This document shows positions 1-8,874 of a stretch of DNA of 64,000 nt, piece after piece. Under the pieces are notes generated by a model. That model searched no databases and was not told the DNA's origin. It saw nothing but the letters and a program-made list of their open reading frames with translations. Positions within the stretch are counted from its first letter, which is position 1, and each line of letters starts with the position of its first letter. Origin of the DNA: Pseudomonadota bacterium (GTDB lineage: Bacteria; Pseudomonadota; Gammaproteobacteria; Steroidobacterales; Steroidobacteraceae); contig JAFAEQ010000073.1 in NCBI GenBank assembly GCA_023423935.1, positions 124,001 to 188,000 on the forward strand, written 5' to 3'. The translations under genes were made by a program, and so were the position numbers.

Positions 1-592
1 TGTCTCGATAGTAGCAATGCTGGGTTCCATCGGGACTCATCCCGGCTTCTACATAGATGACGTCGATGCGTTCCTCCCGCAGGAGCTTTTCGGCGCCTGA
101 CAGGGCCTTCAACTCGTGACCTTCGATGTCGATTTTCAGTAGCGAGATGTGACGATCGGTGACCTTTTCGATGAACAGATCGAGTGTCGTAGATTCGACC
201 TCGAAGGAGTTCTGGAGCGCATGGTCGCGTTGGGAGCGCCCCACTGCGTGTTCAATGACCTTCGTCATGTCGGCGTGCGCATGCATCGTGATCCGGCCGG
301 TGCGAGCATCCAGTGCCACGTTGTGGTAGTCGACGACCTTCTTTGGGAACGTCTGCTGGATGTGCTGCCGGGCCTTGTCCAGCGACCGAGCATTCGGCTC
401 GATGAGATGTGCTTCCCGCACCTTCAACCCAGATTCGAGCACTCTTCGCAGCACCTGTCCTTCAAACGCGCCGACATCCACGTACGTCACGTGACGCTTG
501 TAGAAGAACGGCACCATGTCCAATAGAAAGCGCTCGACTCCGGTCCTCTGAGCCGGTTTGGGTGACTCTTTCGATGCAACTAGCGCACTCAT
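1..592 (-). CDS. FkbM family methyltransferase (partial, C-terminus outside window)
   Basis: SAM-dependent methyltransferase of the FkbM family, probably O-methylating a sugar of the surface glycan. The reading frame is open from an ATG at 592 to the window edge, giving about 197 residues. Visible signatures are the SAM-binding motif VDVGAFEGQVLRRVLESG, an acidic motif II (LIEPNA) and the family block LLKIDIEGHELKALSGA. It is the last gene seen of the minus-strand capsule operon, about 100 bp after the glycosyltransferase at 694-2094. The family assignment is firm; the acceptor sugar is unknown. Confidence 0.88.
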   Translation of the reverse strand, partial: MSALVASKESPKPAQRTGVERFLLDMVPFFYKRHVTYVDVGAFEGQVLRRVLESGLKVREAHLIEPNARSLDKARQHIQQTFPKKVVDYHNVALDARTGRITMHAHADMTKVIEHAVGRSQRDHALQNSFEVESTTLDLFIEKVTDRHISLLKIDIEGHELKALSGAEKLLREERIDVIYVEAGMSPDGTQHCYYRD

Positions 593-693
593 TGTTTGCT
601 CTCTCGCTCGCGTCAGCCCGCTGGGTTGGGCAGATGATGGTTGCTCTGAAGCCCGCTGAGTGACTTCGCGGTTGGAATTGGCGCCAGCTGCTG

Positions 694-2094
694 TCATGGC
701 GCGTGCTGTCGTGCCGGAGTGCGAGCGAACTTGCAATAGACGGTTGCGAGTTTCTCCGCGTACGCGTTCTCACTGAATCGCTCGGCCTGCCGCCTCCCTC
801 GCTCGCTGAGATGGGTCCGCAACGATGCGTCTGAGTCGAGTGCACGAATACCGGCAGCGATGTCTGTCGCTTCATAGGGATTGGTCAGAAGGGCGCACTC
901 GCCTGCGACCTCCGGAATCGAGCTCGTACTGGACGTCAGCACCGGCGTGCCGAGAAGCATCGATTCGAGGATTGGCAGGCCGAAGCCTTCGTAGAGCGAA
1001 GGAAACAGTACGCCGCGCGCGCCGCGCACCAGAGTCATAAGAAGCGGATACGGCGCGTACTCGAGCTGGATGATGCGGCGGCTCGAGCGCAGATCGCCGC
1101 CTTCGTTGAGCGACTTGAGTAGGCGCAGTTCGCTTTCCGATTTCCACGCCTGTGCGCCCACGATCACCAGCGGCGCTTTCACGCCACTTGCGAGATAGGC
1201 CTCGATCAATCGCCCGACGTTTTTCTTCGGCTCGATCGAGCCATAGAACAGGTAGTAGTTCTTGTACTTCAGGCCGAACATCCCTTCGACTTCGGAACGC
1301 ACTGCATCCTCGGGCTTGTTGCGGTACTTCGCCGGAATGGATACGGCCTGGTAAGTATTGGTGATCCGCTCGGGCTGGATGCCCACGATGTCTATCAGGT
1401 CACGGCGCGATGCCTCGGAGACAGTGACAACGTGATCGGCAGTTCGCGCAATCCATTTGAGCAACGCGAGATACTTGTCCTTCTTGTCGAGCGTCGAGTA
1501 CGGCAGACGCAGGGGAACGACATCATGAAGCGTGTAGATATTCGGGCAGCCACGAACTCTGATCGGCAGGGGATACGTCCAGTGAACGATGTCTGGCACC
1601 GGATCGACGGTGACGTAATTGACGGCTCCGAAGATGTCGAAGTGGCTGGCGGCCTTCTCGTAGAGGTCGGTCGCATTCCAGATCCGGTCGAAGTGCGGAA
1701 GGCGAGATTGGAATGTATCCGGTACGACCTTGCCGGTGATGGGGACTTCGAACGCACGATTGCGATTCAATGAGACGAGCGAGCGCACTCGCTTGCGCAC
1801 GCGCTGCCATCGGGAGAGCGTGAGCGAATGCGAGTCGTAGAACGAGACTTCCTTGAGCAGTGGCGAATGACTGCGAGTGGCCGAGCTGCCATACAGCACG
1901 TCGACGCTGCAGCCGAGATCCCGTAAGCAGAAGCTCAGGTTGCGCGCGTACGTGGCGACACCGGTGCCCTTCTCCAGACTGAGATTGAAGCCATCGATCA
2001 TCACGGATAGCGGCGAGCCGTCGCTCTTCGCAAGTCTCGAGATCTTGCTCTTCTGCTCCTGCGGCTCGATGACCAGACTGGGGACGGCGCTCAT
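694..2094 (-). CDS. Glycosyltransferase, GT4 family
   Basis: Retaining GT-B fold glycosyltransferase (466 aa) that should add a sugar from a nucleotide donor during capsule repeat or chain synthesis. The C-terminal donor domain shows FYGSIEPKKNVGRLIEAY followed by the GT4 block LFPSLYEGFGLPILESM with its E-x7-E spacing, then a PEVAGECALL segment. The N-terminal domain carries the glycine-rich GTGVATYARNL acceptor loop. A longer reading frame continues upstream, but it only shadows the neighbouring gene. ATG 2094, 14 bp after the upstream stop, gives the expected N-terminus. Confidence 0.88.
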   Translation of the reverse strand: MSAVPSLVIEPQEQKSKISRLAKSDGSPLSVMIDGFNLSLEKGTGVATYARNLSFCLRDLGCSVDVLYGSSATRSHSPLLKEVSFYDSHSLTLSRWQRVRKRVRSLVSLNRNRAFEVPITGKVVPDTFQSRLPHFDRIWNATDLYEKAASHFDIFGAVNYVTVDPVPDIVHWTYPLPIRVRGCPNIYTLHDVVPLRLPYSTLDKKDKYLALLKWIARTADHVVTVSEASRRDLIDIVGIQPERITNTYQAVSIPAKYRNKPEDAVRSEVEGMFGLKYKNYYLFYGSIEPKKNVGRLIEAYLASGVKAPLVIVGAQAWKSESELRLLKSLNEGGDLRSSRRIIQLEYAPYPLLMTLVRGARGVLFPSLYEGFGLPILESMLLGTPVLTSSTSSIPEVAGECALLTNPYEATDIAAGIRALDSDASLRTHLSERGRRQAERFSENAYAEKLATVYCKFARTPARQHAP

Positions 2095-2108
2095 GGTGTT
2101 GTTCTTCT

Positions 2109-4613
2109 CTAGAAGGCAATCGATCGCAGCGCAGAGCTCTGCGGCGCAACAGAGCGCAGCGGATCGTACGCAAGGGGTAACGGAAACGACTCGATGAGGG
2201 CGCTGGGGTCGTACTCGAACGGTTCCCACACGCTGTCGACACAACGAATGATCTGTTCCCAGTCCGATCGCTCGTCGCGGCGCTGGTTGTACATGTGAAA
2301 GAAGGGGCGGGGTCCGGCAGCGTAGAACTCCCAGATTCTCGGATCGGTCGCGCAGGGCTCGTCGAGCTCGATGCGCACGAGGCCGCCTGCGGTCTTCGGC
2401 AGATTGCGGAAGTTCAGCACCGGAATCCCGTAAGCCTCTGCGATGACCACGCCGTGGAAGCTTTGTGAGACGATGCGTTTGCACGAGCGAATCAGCCGCA
2501 CCTTCTCGATGAGCCCCTGCAAGGTAGGCGCATGCCATGTGTTGATGAGTGCGACGTCCTTCGATGCCTCGGCATCAACGATGTACCGCAGCGAATCAGC
2601 TCGCGGCGGCGCATCGGGGTGCGAGCCGTCAACATCTTGAATGTGTGGGATCACGCCGAGCTCGTATTTCTTCTCGACCGGCTCGTCGAAGATGGACGGG
2701 AGTACCCATACCGGATCGCCGTAGATGGCCGGTACACGAACACCGAAATCGCGCAGGTGCTGCGCACTGATCGAACCGCGAATGGCGCGCACGTCATACT
2801 GCGTCTGCGGTACGTTCTGGGCGAGAACACCACCTCGAATCGATACGCCGGAGCCCCAGATCGTCGCCGTGCCGCCTCTGATCGCGTGTGCAATGCTGCC
2901 CACGGCGACCAGCTTCGTGCACAGTTCGTCGAAGTTCGTATGCCGGATCGGTAAACCGGAGAGTGCGCTGACGATGACGGCGCTGAGGGAGTCGCCGAGA
3001 TTCGCGAACCCCTCGGTGTCGCGTGAGGCTGCGGCCCAGCAGAGATTTACGTTCCCGTGAGAGTCGAGGATTGAAGATGCAGTCTCACGCGTGCTAGGCG
3101 CGGGGACGAGCTCACGAGCAGGTGCATCGATCAACGACGGTGCAATTCGTGCGCGCTCGAGCAGATCCTGCAGAGCCTGCGAGTGGACGCGCCCCAACGA
3201 AGCCACCCGCTCGAGTGCTGCAGCCGGGATAGGGGCGAGCTGATTCATCATGGCTCGCCGAATTACGTCCCTCGCAGCGGCAGTGTTACCGATGAGATGC
3301 TCGGGAGCGTCCAACTCACGCAGCAGTCGAGCCTTCTTGCCGTCAGCCGAGTCCAATGTGGCCACGGGCACATTGGCAAGCGCTGCCAGAATCAGACCAT
3401 GGAAGCGGGTCGTGATGACGGCACGATACGATGCGAAGAGAAAGATCAGGGCTTCGAAATCGCGGCCGCGCAGATCGACCAACGAGGTGTGGGCGCCCGC
3501 GCGCTGCAGTAGCTTCTGCATGCGTTGGCAGTGACTCACGTCGTCGTTCGACATGATGAGCAGGTCGAACTCACTCTCGCGCAGCTCCTCGGCGAGCGAG
3601 CCATCGCTCATTGCTTCGGGAAGTGCGGGGTACGCAAAGAGCTCACCTGCGAATGCAATGCGATTCGGCTGGCGGACAGTGGATCTCACGCACTGAGTGG
3701 CACGGGCGAACAACCCGAGCGCCGGATCGGTGCCGGTCGCGACGGCGCGAGCGCCCAAGGCGCTCAGCAATTCGCTCGAACGCGGATCGCGTGTGGTAAT
3801 CGGTGCAAAGCATTGCAGGGCGCTGCGTGCGAATTCTTGCGCGAAGGGGTGCCGCTCGATGCCTGCGGCGTGATCCTGATCGCCGACACCGATGAGCGCG
3901 GCAGGAATGCCGAATTGTTCGGCGATGCATCCGAACTTCAAGTAATTCCCGAGATTCTGGCGCTCATCGGACCCGTCGCGGCTCGCGTAGATCAGTCCGC
4001 CGCCACCCACGACGACGGCGTCGTACTTGGAAACGTGCAACGGATCGATGTCGGGTCCTGAAACGAACACCTCCGCACCGGCTCGTTCGAGCTCGTCGGC
4101 GATGGTCATGGCCAGAAGATCGTCGCCCACGTTGCCCATGTGCGATGCGCCGACGAGCAGTACACGGCGCTTGCCCGCGCCGACATGCGCCACTGCCGAG
4201 CTCTTGTTGAAAGGACGTGCGCTCGAAGCCTTTGCCGGTGTCCCGCTGCGGTAGCGTTCGAGTCGCTCGAACCATGCGGTCAGGTGCGCAACGCTTTGTG
4301 TATCAGGGGGGCGGCGCCAGCGGAAGGTGCCGCCCAGGACGAATACCTCATTGGACCATGAGCAGCGCTCGGGGTCCGCGGCGGCGGGATGCAGGCGCGG
4401 CGCAAGCCGATCGATGTCGTCTTTCGAACAACACCATGCAAGTCGCTCGAGATGGCTCAGACCCCAGGAAAATTCCAGGGGCGCGAACCGCGGGTGCAAT
4501 GGCAGGAACTCTGCAGGTACGAGAACGCAGTCTGCTTCCTCGGCGGCGCGCAACGCCTGCTGGGACGCGGCGAGCCAGTAGGGATCTGCGAGGGTGAGGA
4601 CCGCAGCGTTCAT
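2109..4613 (-). CDS. Tandem polysaccharide pyruvyltransferase-fold protein
   Basis: Large (834 aa) protein with two copies of the polysaccharide pyruvyltransferase fold (CsaB/WcaK type, which add pyruvate ketals to glycans). Copy 1 runs from about residue 150 (VLLVGASHMGNVGDDLL) to the diagnostic RFHG at about 403. Copy 2 runs from about 525 (ANLGDSLSAVIV) to SFHG at about 718. About 145 N-terminal residues precede copy 1, show no recognised motif and include a Trp/Cys-rich stretch. It starts 5 bp after the KpsD-like gene. Family members usually have one domain of 300-400 aa. Which copy is active is not evident. Confidence 0.8.
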   Translation of the reverse strand: MNAAVLTLADPYWLAASQQALRAAEEADCVLVPAEFLPLHPRFAPLEFSWGLSHLERLAWCCSKDDIDRLAPRLHPAAADPERCSWSNEVFVLGGTFRWRRPPDTQSVAHLTAWFERLERYRSGTPAKASSARPFNKSSAVAHVGAGKRRVLLVGASHMGNVGDDLLAMTIADELERAGAEVFVSGPDIDPLHVSKYDAVVVGGGGLIYASRDGSDERQNLGNYLKFGCIAEQFGIPAALIGVGDQDHAAGIERHPFAQEFARSALQCFAPITTRDPRSSELLSALGARAVATGTDPALGLFARATQCVRSTVRQPNRIAFAGELFAYPALPEAMSDGSLAEELRESEFDLLIMSNDDVSHCQRMQKLLQRAGAHTSLVDLRGRDFEALIFLFASYRAVITTRFHGLILAALANVPVATLDSADGKKARLLRELDAPEHLIGNTAAARDVIRRAMMNQLAPIPAAALERVASLGRVHSQALQDLLERARIAPSLIDAPARELVPAPSTRETASSILDSHGNVNLCWAAASRDTEGFANLGDSLSAVIVSALSGLPIRHTNFDELCTKLVAVGSIAHAIRGGTATIWGSGVSIRGGVLAQNVPQTQYDVRAIRGSISAQHLRDFGVRVPAIYGDPVWVLPSIFDEPVEKKYELGVIPHIQDVDGSHPDAPPRADSLRYIVDAEASKDVALINTWHAPTLQGLIEKVRLIRSCKRIVSQSFHGVVIAEAYGIPVLNFRNLPKTAGGLVRIELDEPCATDPRIWEFYAAGPRPFFHMYNQRRDERSDWEQIIRCVDSVWEPFEYDPSALIESFPLPLAYDPLRSVAPQSSALRSIAF

Positions 4614-4618
4614 GGGGG

Positions 4619-6319
4619 TTACAAATCCAGCGCGACGCGGGCCGCGATCGCGATCTGATAAAGAATCTGCGTGATACCGCGCGTCACTTCGATGTTGCGC
4701 GAGCCGACTTCCGGCAGAACCAGGATCTCGTCGCCGGGAAGCGGTTTGGCACGCGCGCTGTTCTCGAACGTGCCGTCCTGACGGATGAGCAGAACGCGCG
4801 CATTGCTGCGCTTCTGGGTGGTGCCGCCCGCCAGACGCAGGTAGTCACTCACCGTCGAGCGGCGGTCGTAGGTGATGGCCTGCGGCTGCGTAACTTGGCC
4901 ATGAACCATCACGATCGAGCTCTGCTCGGGAATCTGCAGAACGTCGCCGTCTTCCAGAAGGATGTCGTTGGTCTTCTCGCGATCGGCGAGAATGACTTGC
5001 CCACGCGGTTCCACCGTTCGAGCACGCTCGACGAACCGGCTGATCAAGGCGGCCTCCTGTGCGCGCAGCGCCGACTCTTCGCGCGTAGCCGATTGAGCGG
5101 TGAGCGCCTGTGTCTCCAGTGCGCGCAGCGACATGTCCAGCATCTCTTTCTGACGCACGGCGACAGATGTACGGAACAGCTGAATCGCGCTGAGCTGTGC
5201 TTGTGGGGTCGGCTGTATCTGCGCGAGCGCATCGCCCAGCTTCGCGCCGTGCGTCAAGGTGAGAACGCGCGAGCTCGCGACCGCGCCATCCACTCGCACC
5301 AGAATCGTTCCGGGGCTGCGGTCGGCGACGATCGAAATTTCGTCACCGGGTGTCACCGTTATTCCGGCGAGTTGGCCGATCGCGTGGTACTCGCCGGTCT
5401 GTCGCGTGCCCGTCTTGTGCAGAATGCTCGCGTGCGTCGCGCCGGGTTTAGGGCGTGCAAGCTCCAGCAGATCGGTGACGGCAATGCGCTCACCCCGAAA
5501 CTCGAAGCCGTACGCGTTGAATACTTCACCCGATACGCGCACCGAGCCCTGGCGAGCGCCGACGAGCAGGGTGTCGCCATCTTGCAGCTGGACGGGAGCG
5601 AGCGCGCCGTCGAGCAGAAAGTCGTAGAGGTTGAATTGCGAGAGGAGCGCACCCGCTCGCACCAGGCGGACATCGATGTAGCTGCCTCTCTCAGGATCGA
5701 CGCCTCCCGCTCGCGTGAGATAGCCGAGAATGGATTCGCCAGCGGTGCCGGCGTATTGCCCGGGTGAGGTCACGAAACCAGTCACGAAGACGCGAACCGG
5801 TTGCGATTGCTCCAGCGAGGCATAGACGCCGACGTTGTCGCGATAGACGCGCTGGACCGATCCCTGAACGATGCGGTTCAAATCGCGATTGGAAGCACCC
5901 GACAGTTTGACGGGACCGACATTCGGAATGAAGACGTTGCCTTGCGCATCGATCTGCTGGATTGCTTCGTAATTGAAGGAGCCCCACATGCGCAGCGCGA
6001 CGCGGTCGCCCGTCGCGAGCAAGTAGTCCGGATTGAACGTGGTCGCGTAGGTCCTCGAGCCATTGGCATTGAAGAGCTGCTCGCCAAACATCGGCAGGCG
6101 ATCCGCTTTCGAAGCAGGGGCTGGGCTCAGCAGCGAAGCAGCATCCACGCTGGGCGCTGCAGGTGTCAGCGTCAGATTGGCGGGATCGACGAGGCCTTCG
6201 CGCCGCAAAGCCTCGAGCTCCGATGCGGACTGAGCGAAGCAGAGCGAGGCAACGAGCAGCAACGTGGCGCAAGCGCACGATCTCTGCAAGGCCCTCACCC
6301 ATGACGCGCGATTGATCAT
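4619..6319 (-). CDS. kpsD: Polysaccharide export protein, KpsD/Wza-like with SLBB domains
   Basis: Outer-membrane or periplasmic export component of ABC-dependent capsule systems. An N-terminal Sec signal (hydrophobic CATLLLVASLCFA) is followed by the Poly_export domain (YLLATGDRVALRMWG, about residue 100) and repeated SLBB/beta-grasp modules (VFVTGFVTSPGQY; VMVHGQVTQPQAITY). The length (566 aa) matches E. coli KpsD better than the shorter Wza, and no lipobox is clear. Its ATG overlaps the kpsE stop by 4 nt (ATGA), so the two are translationally coupled. The symbol is by family and context. Confidence 0.85.
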   Translation of the reverse strand: MINRASWVRALQRSCACATLLLVASLCFAQSASELEALRREGLVDPANLTLTPAAPSVDAASLLSPAPASKADRLPMFGEQLFNANGSRTYATTFNPDYLLATGDRVALRMWGSFNYEAIQQIDAQGNVFIPNVGPVKLSGASNRDLNRIVQGSVQRVYRDNVGVYASLEQSQPVRVFVTGFVTSPGQYAGTAGESILGYLTRAGGVDPERGSYIDVRLVRAGALLSQFNLYDFLLDGALAPVQLQDGDTLLVGARQGSVRVSGEVFNAYGFEFRGERIAVTDLLELARPKPGATHASILHKTGTRQTGEYHAIGQLAGITVTPGDEISIVADRSPGTILVRVDGAVASSRVLTLTHGAKLGDALAQIQPTPQAQLSAIQLFRTSVAVRQKEMLDMSLRALETQALTAQSATREESALRAQEAALISRFVERARTVEPRGQVILADREKTNDILLEDGDVLQIPEQSSIVMVHGQVTQPQAITYDRRSTVSDYLRLAGGTTQKRSNARVLLIRQDGTFENSARAKPLPGDEILVLPEVGSRNIEVTRGITQILYQIAIAARVALDL

Positions 6320-7422
6320 TCCTGGTGGTCCTCGATGGTCGCGACGATCAGCCGAACGATGCCGTAGAGCAGGCTCAGGCCCATGAACAACGCGAGCAAT
6401 GTGTAGATGCGACGCGGATACGACGCGGCTTCAGGCACGGTGGGGGACTCCACCTGCACCAGGCTCTTCACCTTGCGGGTGGATTCCACTCGCGCGGACT
6501 CGAGCGTCGTCAATGCGAGCTTGTAGGTGTCCTGGGCATACTGAAAATCCGCCAGCAACTGCTGGTAGTCGCCTGCCAGCACGTTTAAGTGTGCACCGCC
6601 ATCGACTGCAGTGCCGCGCAAATTCTCTGCCCGTAGCTGTGCCCGCGTACCTTCGATCTGCGCCTGCAGGCCTTTGACCTGGTGAGTGTCTTCGTGGAGA
6701 TAGCCGAGCAGGCCCTTGAGCTCCGCTTCCTGTTTCGCCAACAACGACTGCAGCTCCACCGTCACTCCGGTGTTGGCCTGCGCCTGTGCCATGGGATCCA
6801 GCACCCCATGTGTGTTCTGGAACTCCAGCAGCCGCTTGCGTGCGGTGTTGACGGCTTGACGGCCCTTCTCCAGTTCCGCTTCCGCAAAAGCCATCTGCTC
6901 ACGTGCGAGCCGATGGGAGCTTTCGTTGATGAAGCGCTCGCTCAGGGCAATGATCTGTCGATTCAGTGCATCCGCTGCCTGCGGATCGAACGCCTGCGTG
7001 CGAATGCTCATCAAGCCCGACTCGTCGTCGATGACGACCTTGACGCGCTCGCGGTAGTAACGGAGGAAGTCTTCCTGGGTCGCTCGCGGCGACAAGCGAT
7101 AGACGACGTCGGTGCGAGGTGTGCTGAATTGCTTACGCAGCAGCAGGCGCTGTTCGAGCTCCTGCAGCATGTCGAAAGAAAGAATATGTGCCATCAGCAT
7201 GAACTCGTCCTTGCGCGACGATGGGGCGCTCGCGCCGAGCATCGCGCTCAGTCCGTCCATAGCGACCGGAGTTTCTGCGTTCGCGCGCACTGCGACGATC
7301 GACTCGACTTCGTATCGATCGGCCGCGAACACGAGCATGTACAGCACGGCCACCATGAGCGGTGCGACGACGATCGCCAGACGCAGGTTGCGTTGCGAAG
7401 CAAGCTCAAGCAGCTGCTTCAT
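6316..7422 (-). CDS. kpsE: Capsule export inner-membrane protein, KpsE/BexC/CtrB family
   Basis: Polysaccharide co-polymerase type periplasmic adaptor (368 aa) joining the ABC transporter to the export channel. It has an N-terminal transmembrane helix (about residues 12-32), a long coiled-coil periplasmic region, and a C-terminal helix preceded by the proline-containing motif PEAASYPRRIYTLLALF. ATG 7422 was chosen because the helix then lies at the N-terminus as in the family; an upstream in-frame ATG adds 10 residues. The start overlaps the end of kpsT by 17 nt. Confidence 0.87.
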   Translation of the reverse strand: MKQLLELASQRNLRLAIVVAPLMVAVLYMLVFAADRYEVESIVAVRANAETPVAMDGLSAMLGASAPSSRKDEFMLMAHILSFDMLQELEQRLLLRKQFSTPRTDVVYRLSPRATQEDFLRYYRERVKVVIDDESGLMSIRTQAFDPQAADALNRQIIALSERFINESSHRLAREQMAFAEAELEKGRQAVNTARKRLLEFQNTHGVLDPMAQAQANTGVTVELQSLLAKQEAELKGLLGYLHEDTHQVKGLQAQIEGTRAQLRAENLRGTAVDGGAHLNVLAGDYQQLLADFQYAQDTYKLALTTLESARVESTRKVKSLVQVESPTVPEAASYPRRIYTLLALFMGLSLLYGIVRLIVATIEDHQE

Positions 7423-8086
7423 TGGCCTCGCCCGCTGCCTCGTAGACGGCAATTCCCTGGTTGACGTCGTGATAGAGCGTCGCCTTGCCCGCGTCCAGGA
7501 CCACCACGGCAGTACACATCTTGCGAATCAGATTCATGTTGTGGGAGATGAGGATCACGTTTGATCGCTTCAGCCGTTCGGCGAATACGCGGCGGCTCTT
7601 TGCTTTGAAAGTGGCATCGCCGACGGCCATGATTTCGTCGATGAGGTAGTAGTCGAAATCGAAGGCCATGCTCGTGCCAAATGCCAGGCGGGCGCGCATG
7701 CCCGATGAATATGTGGAGACAGGCTGGTCGATGTAGTCGCCGAGCTGTGCGAATTCCTGGACGTAATCGAGCTTCGCGCGCATCTGCGCGCCGCGCAGCC
7801 CATGGATGCGGCAGACGAACTTCACGTTCTCGCGGCCGCTCAAGGTGGTTTGCATGCCTCCGCTCAAGCCTACCGGCCAGGACAGCGTGCCTTGGGTCGT
7901 TATCTTTCCGGAGTCGGGAAGATCGACCGCGCTCAGCAACCGCATGAGCGTCGACTTCCCTGCGCCGTTACGACCGATGAGTCCGACATTCAAGCCGCTG
8001 GGAATCTCGAGCGAGAGGTTGCGCAGCACGGTTTTGCGGCCGCGCAGCGTCAGATAGGACTTGTTGATGTTGTCGAGGCGAATCAC
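7406..8086 (-). CDS. kpsT: Capsule ABC transporter ATP-binding protein KpsT
   Basis: ATPase (226 aa) powering glycan export with KpsM. Walker A is GRNGAGKST (about residue 38), the signature is the relaxed YSSGMRARLAF typical of KpsT/Wzt, and Walker B is YYLIDEIMAVGD, followed by the H-loop ISHN. A much longer open frame extends upstream, but it shadows kpsM and the glycosyltransferase. The GTG at 8086 overlaps the kpsM stop by 4 nt (GTGA) and yields the family N-terminus VIRLDNINKSY. It lacks the C-terminal carbohydrate-binding domain of Wzt, as expected for KpsT. Confidence 0.9.
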   Translation of the reverse strand: MIRLDNINKSYLTLRGRKTVLRNLSLEIPSGLNVGLIGRNGAGKSTLMRLLSAVDLPDSGKITTQGTLSWPVGLSGGMQTTLSGRENVKFVCRIHGLRGAQMRAKLDYVQEFAQLGDYIDQPVSTYSSGMRARLAFGTSMAFDFDYYLIDEIMAVGDATFKAKSRRVFAERLKRSNVILISHNMNLIRKMCTAVVVLDAGKATLYHDVNQGIAVYEAAGEANEAAA

Positions 8087-8865
8087 ATCGTCACCCGCGA
8101 CAGATACCGCAGTCGATACATCGCGAGCCCGAGAAAATTCGCCATCAGGGCAAGCGCAAGCGGATACAGCACATTCATCTGGTGCATGGGCTGGTACTGC
8201 CCGATCGCAGCCGATCTGGACAGCTCGACCAGATGCAGCACCGGGTTCACGGAGAGCGCATCGACGAGCGAATCCGGGAAGCGGGTGATCGGAAACAGAA
8301 CGCCCGAAGCGAAATAGAGCGGGATGAACAGGACGCGAATGAGCGACTTGGCGTCCGGAATCATGCTGCCGATCGCGGCGAACAAGAGCCCGAGTCCGAA
8401 GGCGACTGCGACCGTGAGCGCCAGAGCGCCGACGAACTCGATCGGATAGGAGGGCAGGACGTCGAACTCGAACATGCCAAGTCCGAAGAGCACGATGCCG
8501 AATACCATGGCCTCGATCGCGCAGTTCGCGATCACCCGGGCTACGAAGACATCCATCAGCGTGATCTGCCTGTAGGAGAGCAACGCCTTGTTGGCGCTGA
8601 CGCCCTCCATGGTTTGCAGGCAGATCGTCTTGAACAGCAGGAAGGGCAGAAATCCGTAGACGAGGAACACCGGATACTTGACGCCGCCGGGCAACGTTCT
8701 CTCCAGGAACACACCGAACAGGATCACTGGAAAGAGCAGGTGCGCGACCGGCTCGATCATCACCCAGAGCAGGCCCACACGGCTCTTGCCGAGACGTGCG
8801 CCGACCTCTCGCAGAACGAGGGCATAGATCACATCGCGCTGAATCTGGAAACTGCTGCGAACCAT
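8083..8865 (-). CDS. kpsM: Capsule ABC transporter permease KpsM
   Basis: ABC-2 type inner-membrane permease (260 aa) exporting lipid-linked capsular polysaccharide. About six hydrophobic segments are visible, starting near FLVYGFLPFLLFKTI, with the family N-terminal amphipathic stretch (IYALVLREVGARLGKSRVGLLWVMIEP contains the ABC2 signature region). Length matches E. coli KpsM (258 aa). It sits between the first glycosyltransferase and kpsT, coupled to kpsT by a 4-nt overlap. Confidence 0.9.
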   Translation of the reverse strand: MVRSSFQIQRDVIYALVLREVGARLGKSRVGLLWVMIEPVAHLLFPVILFGVFLERTLPGGVKYPVFLVYGFLPFLLFKTICLQTMEGVSANKALLSYRQITLMDVFVARVIANCAIEAMVFGIVLFGLGMFEFDVLPSYPIEFVGALALTVAVAFGLGLLFAAIGSMIPDAKSLIRVLFIPLYFASGVLFPITRFPDSLVDALSVNPVLHLVELSRSAAIGQYQPMHQMNVLYPLALALMANFLGLAMYRLRYLSRVTM

Positions 8866-8874
8866 CGAGCGGCT

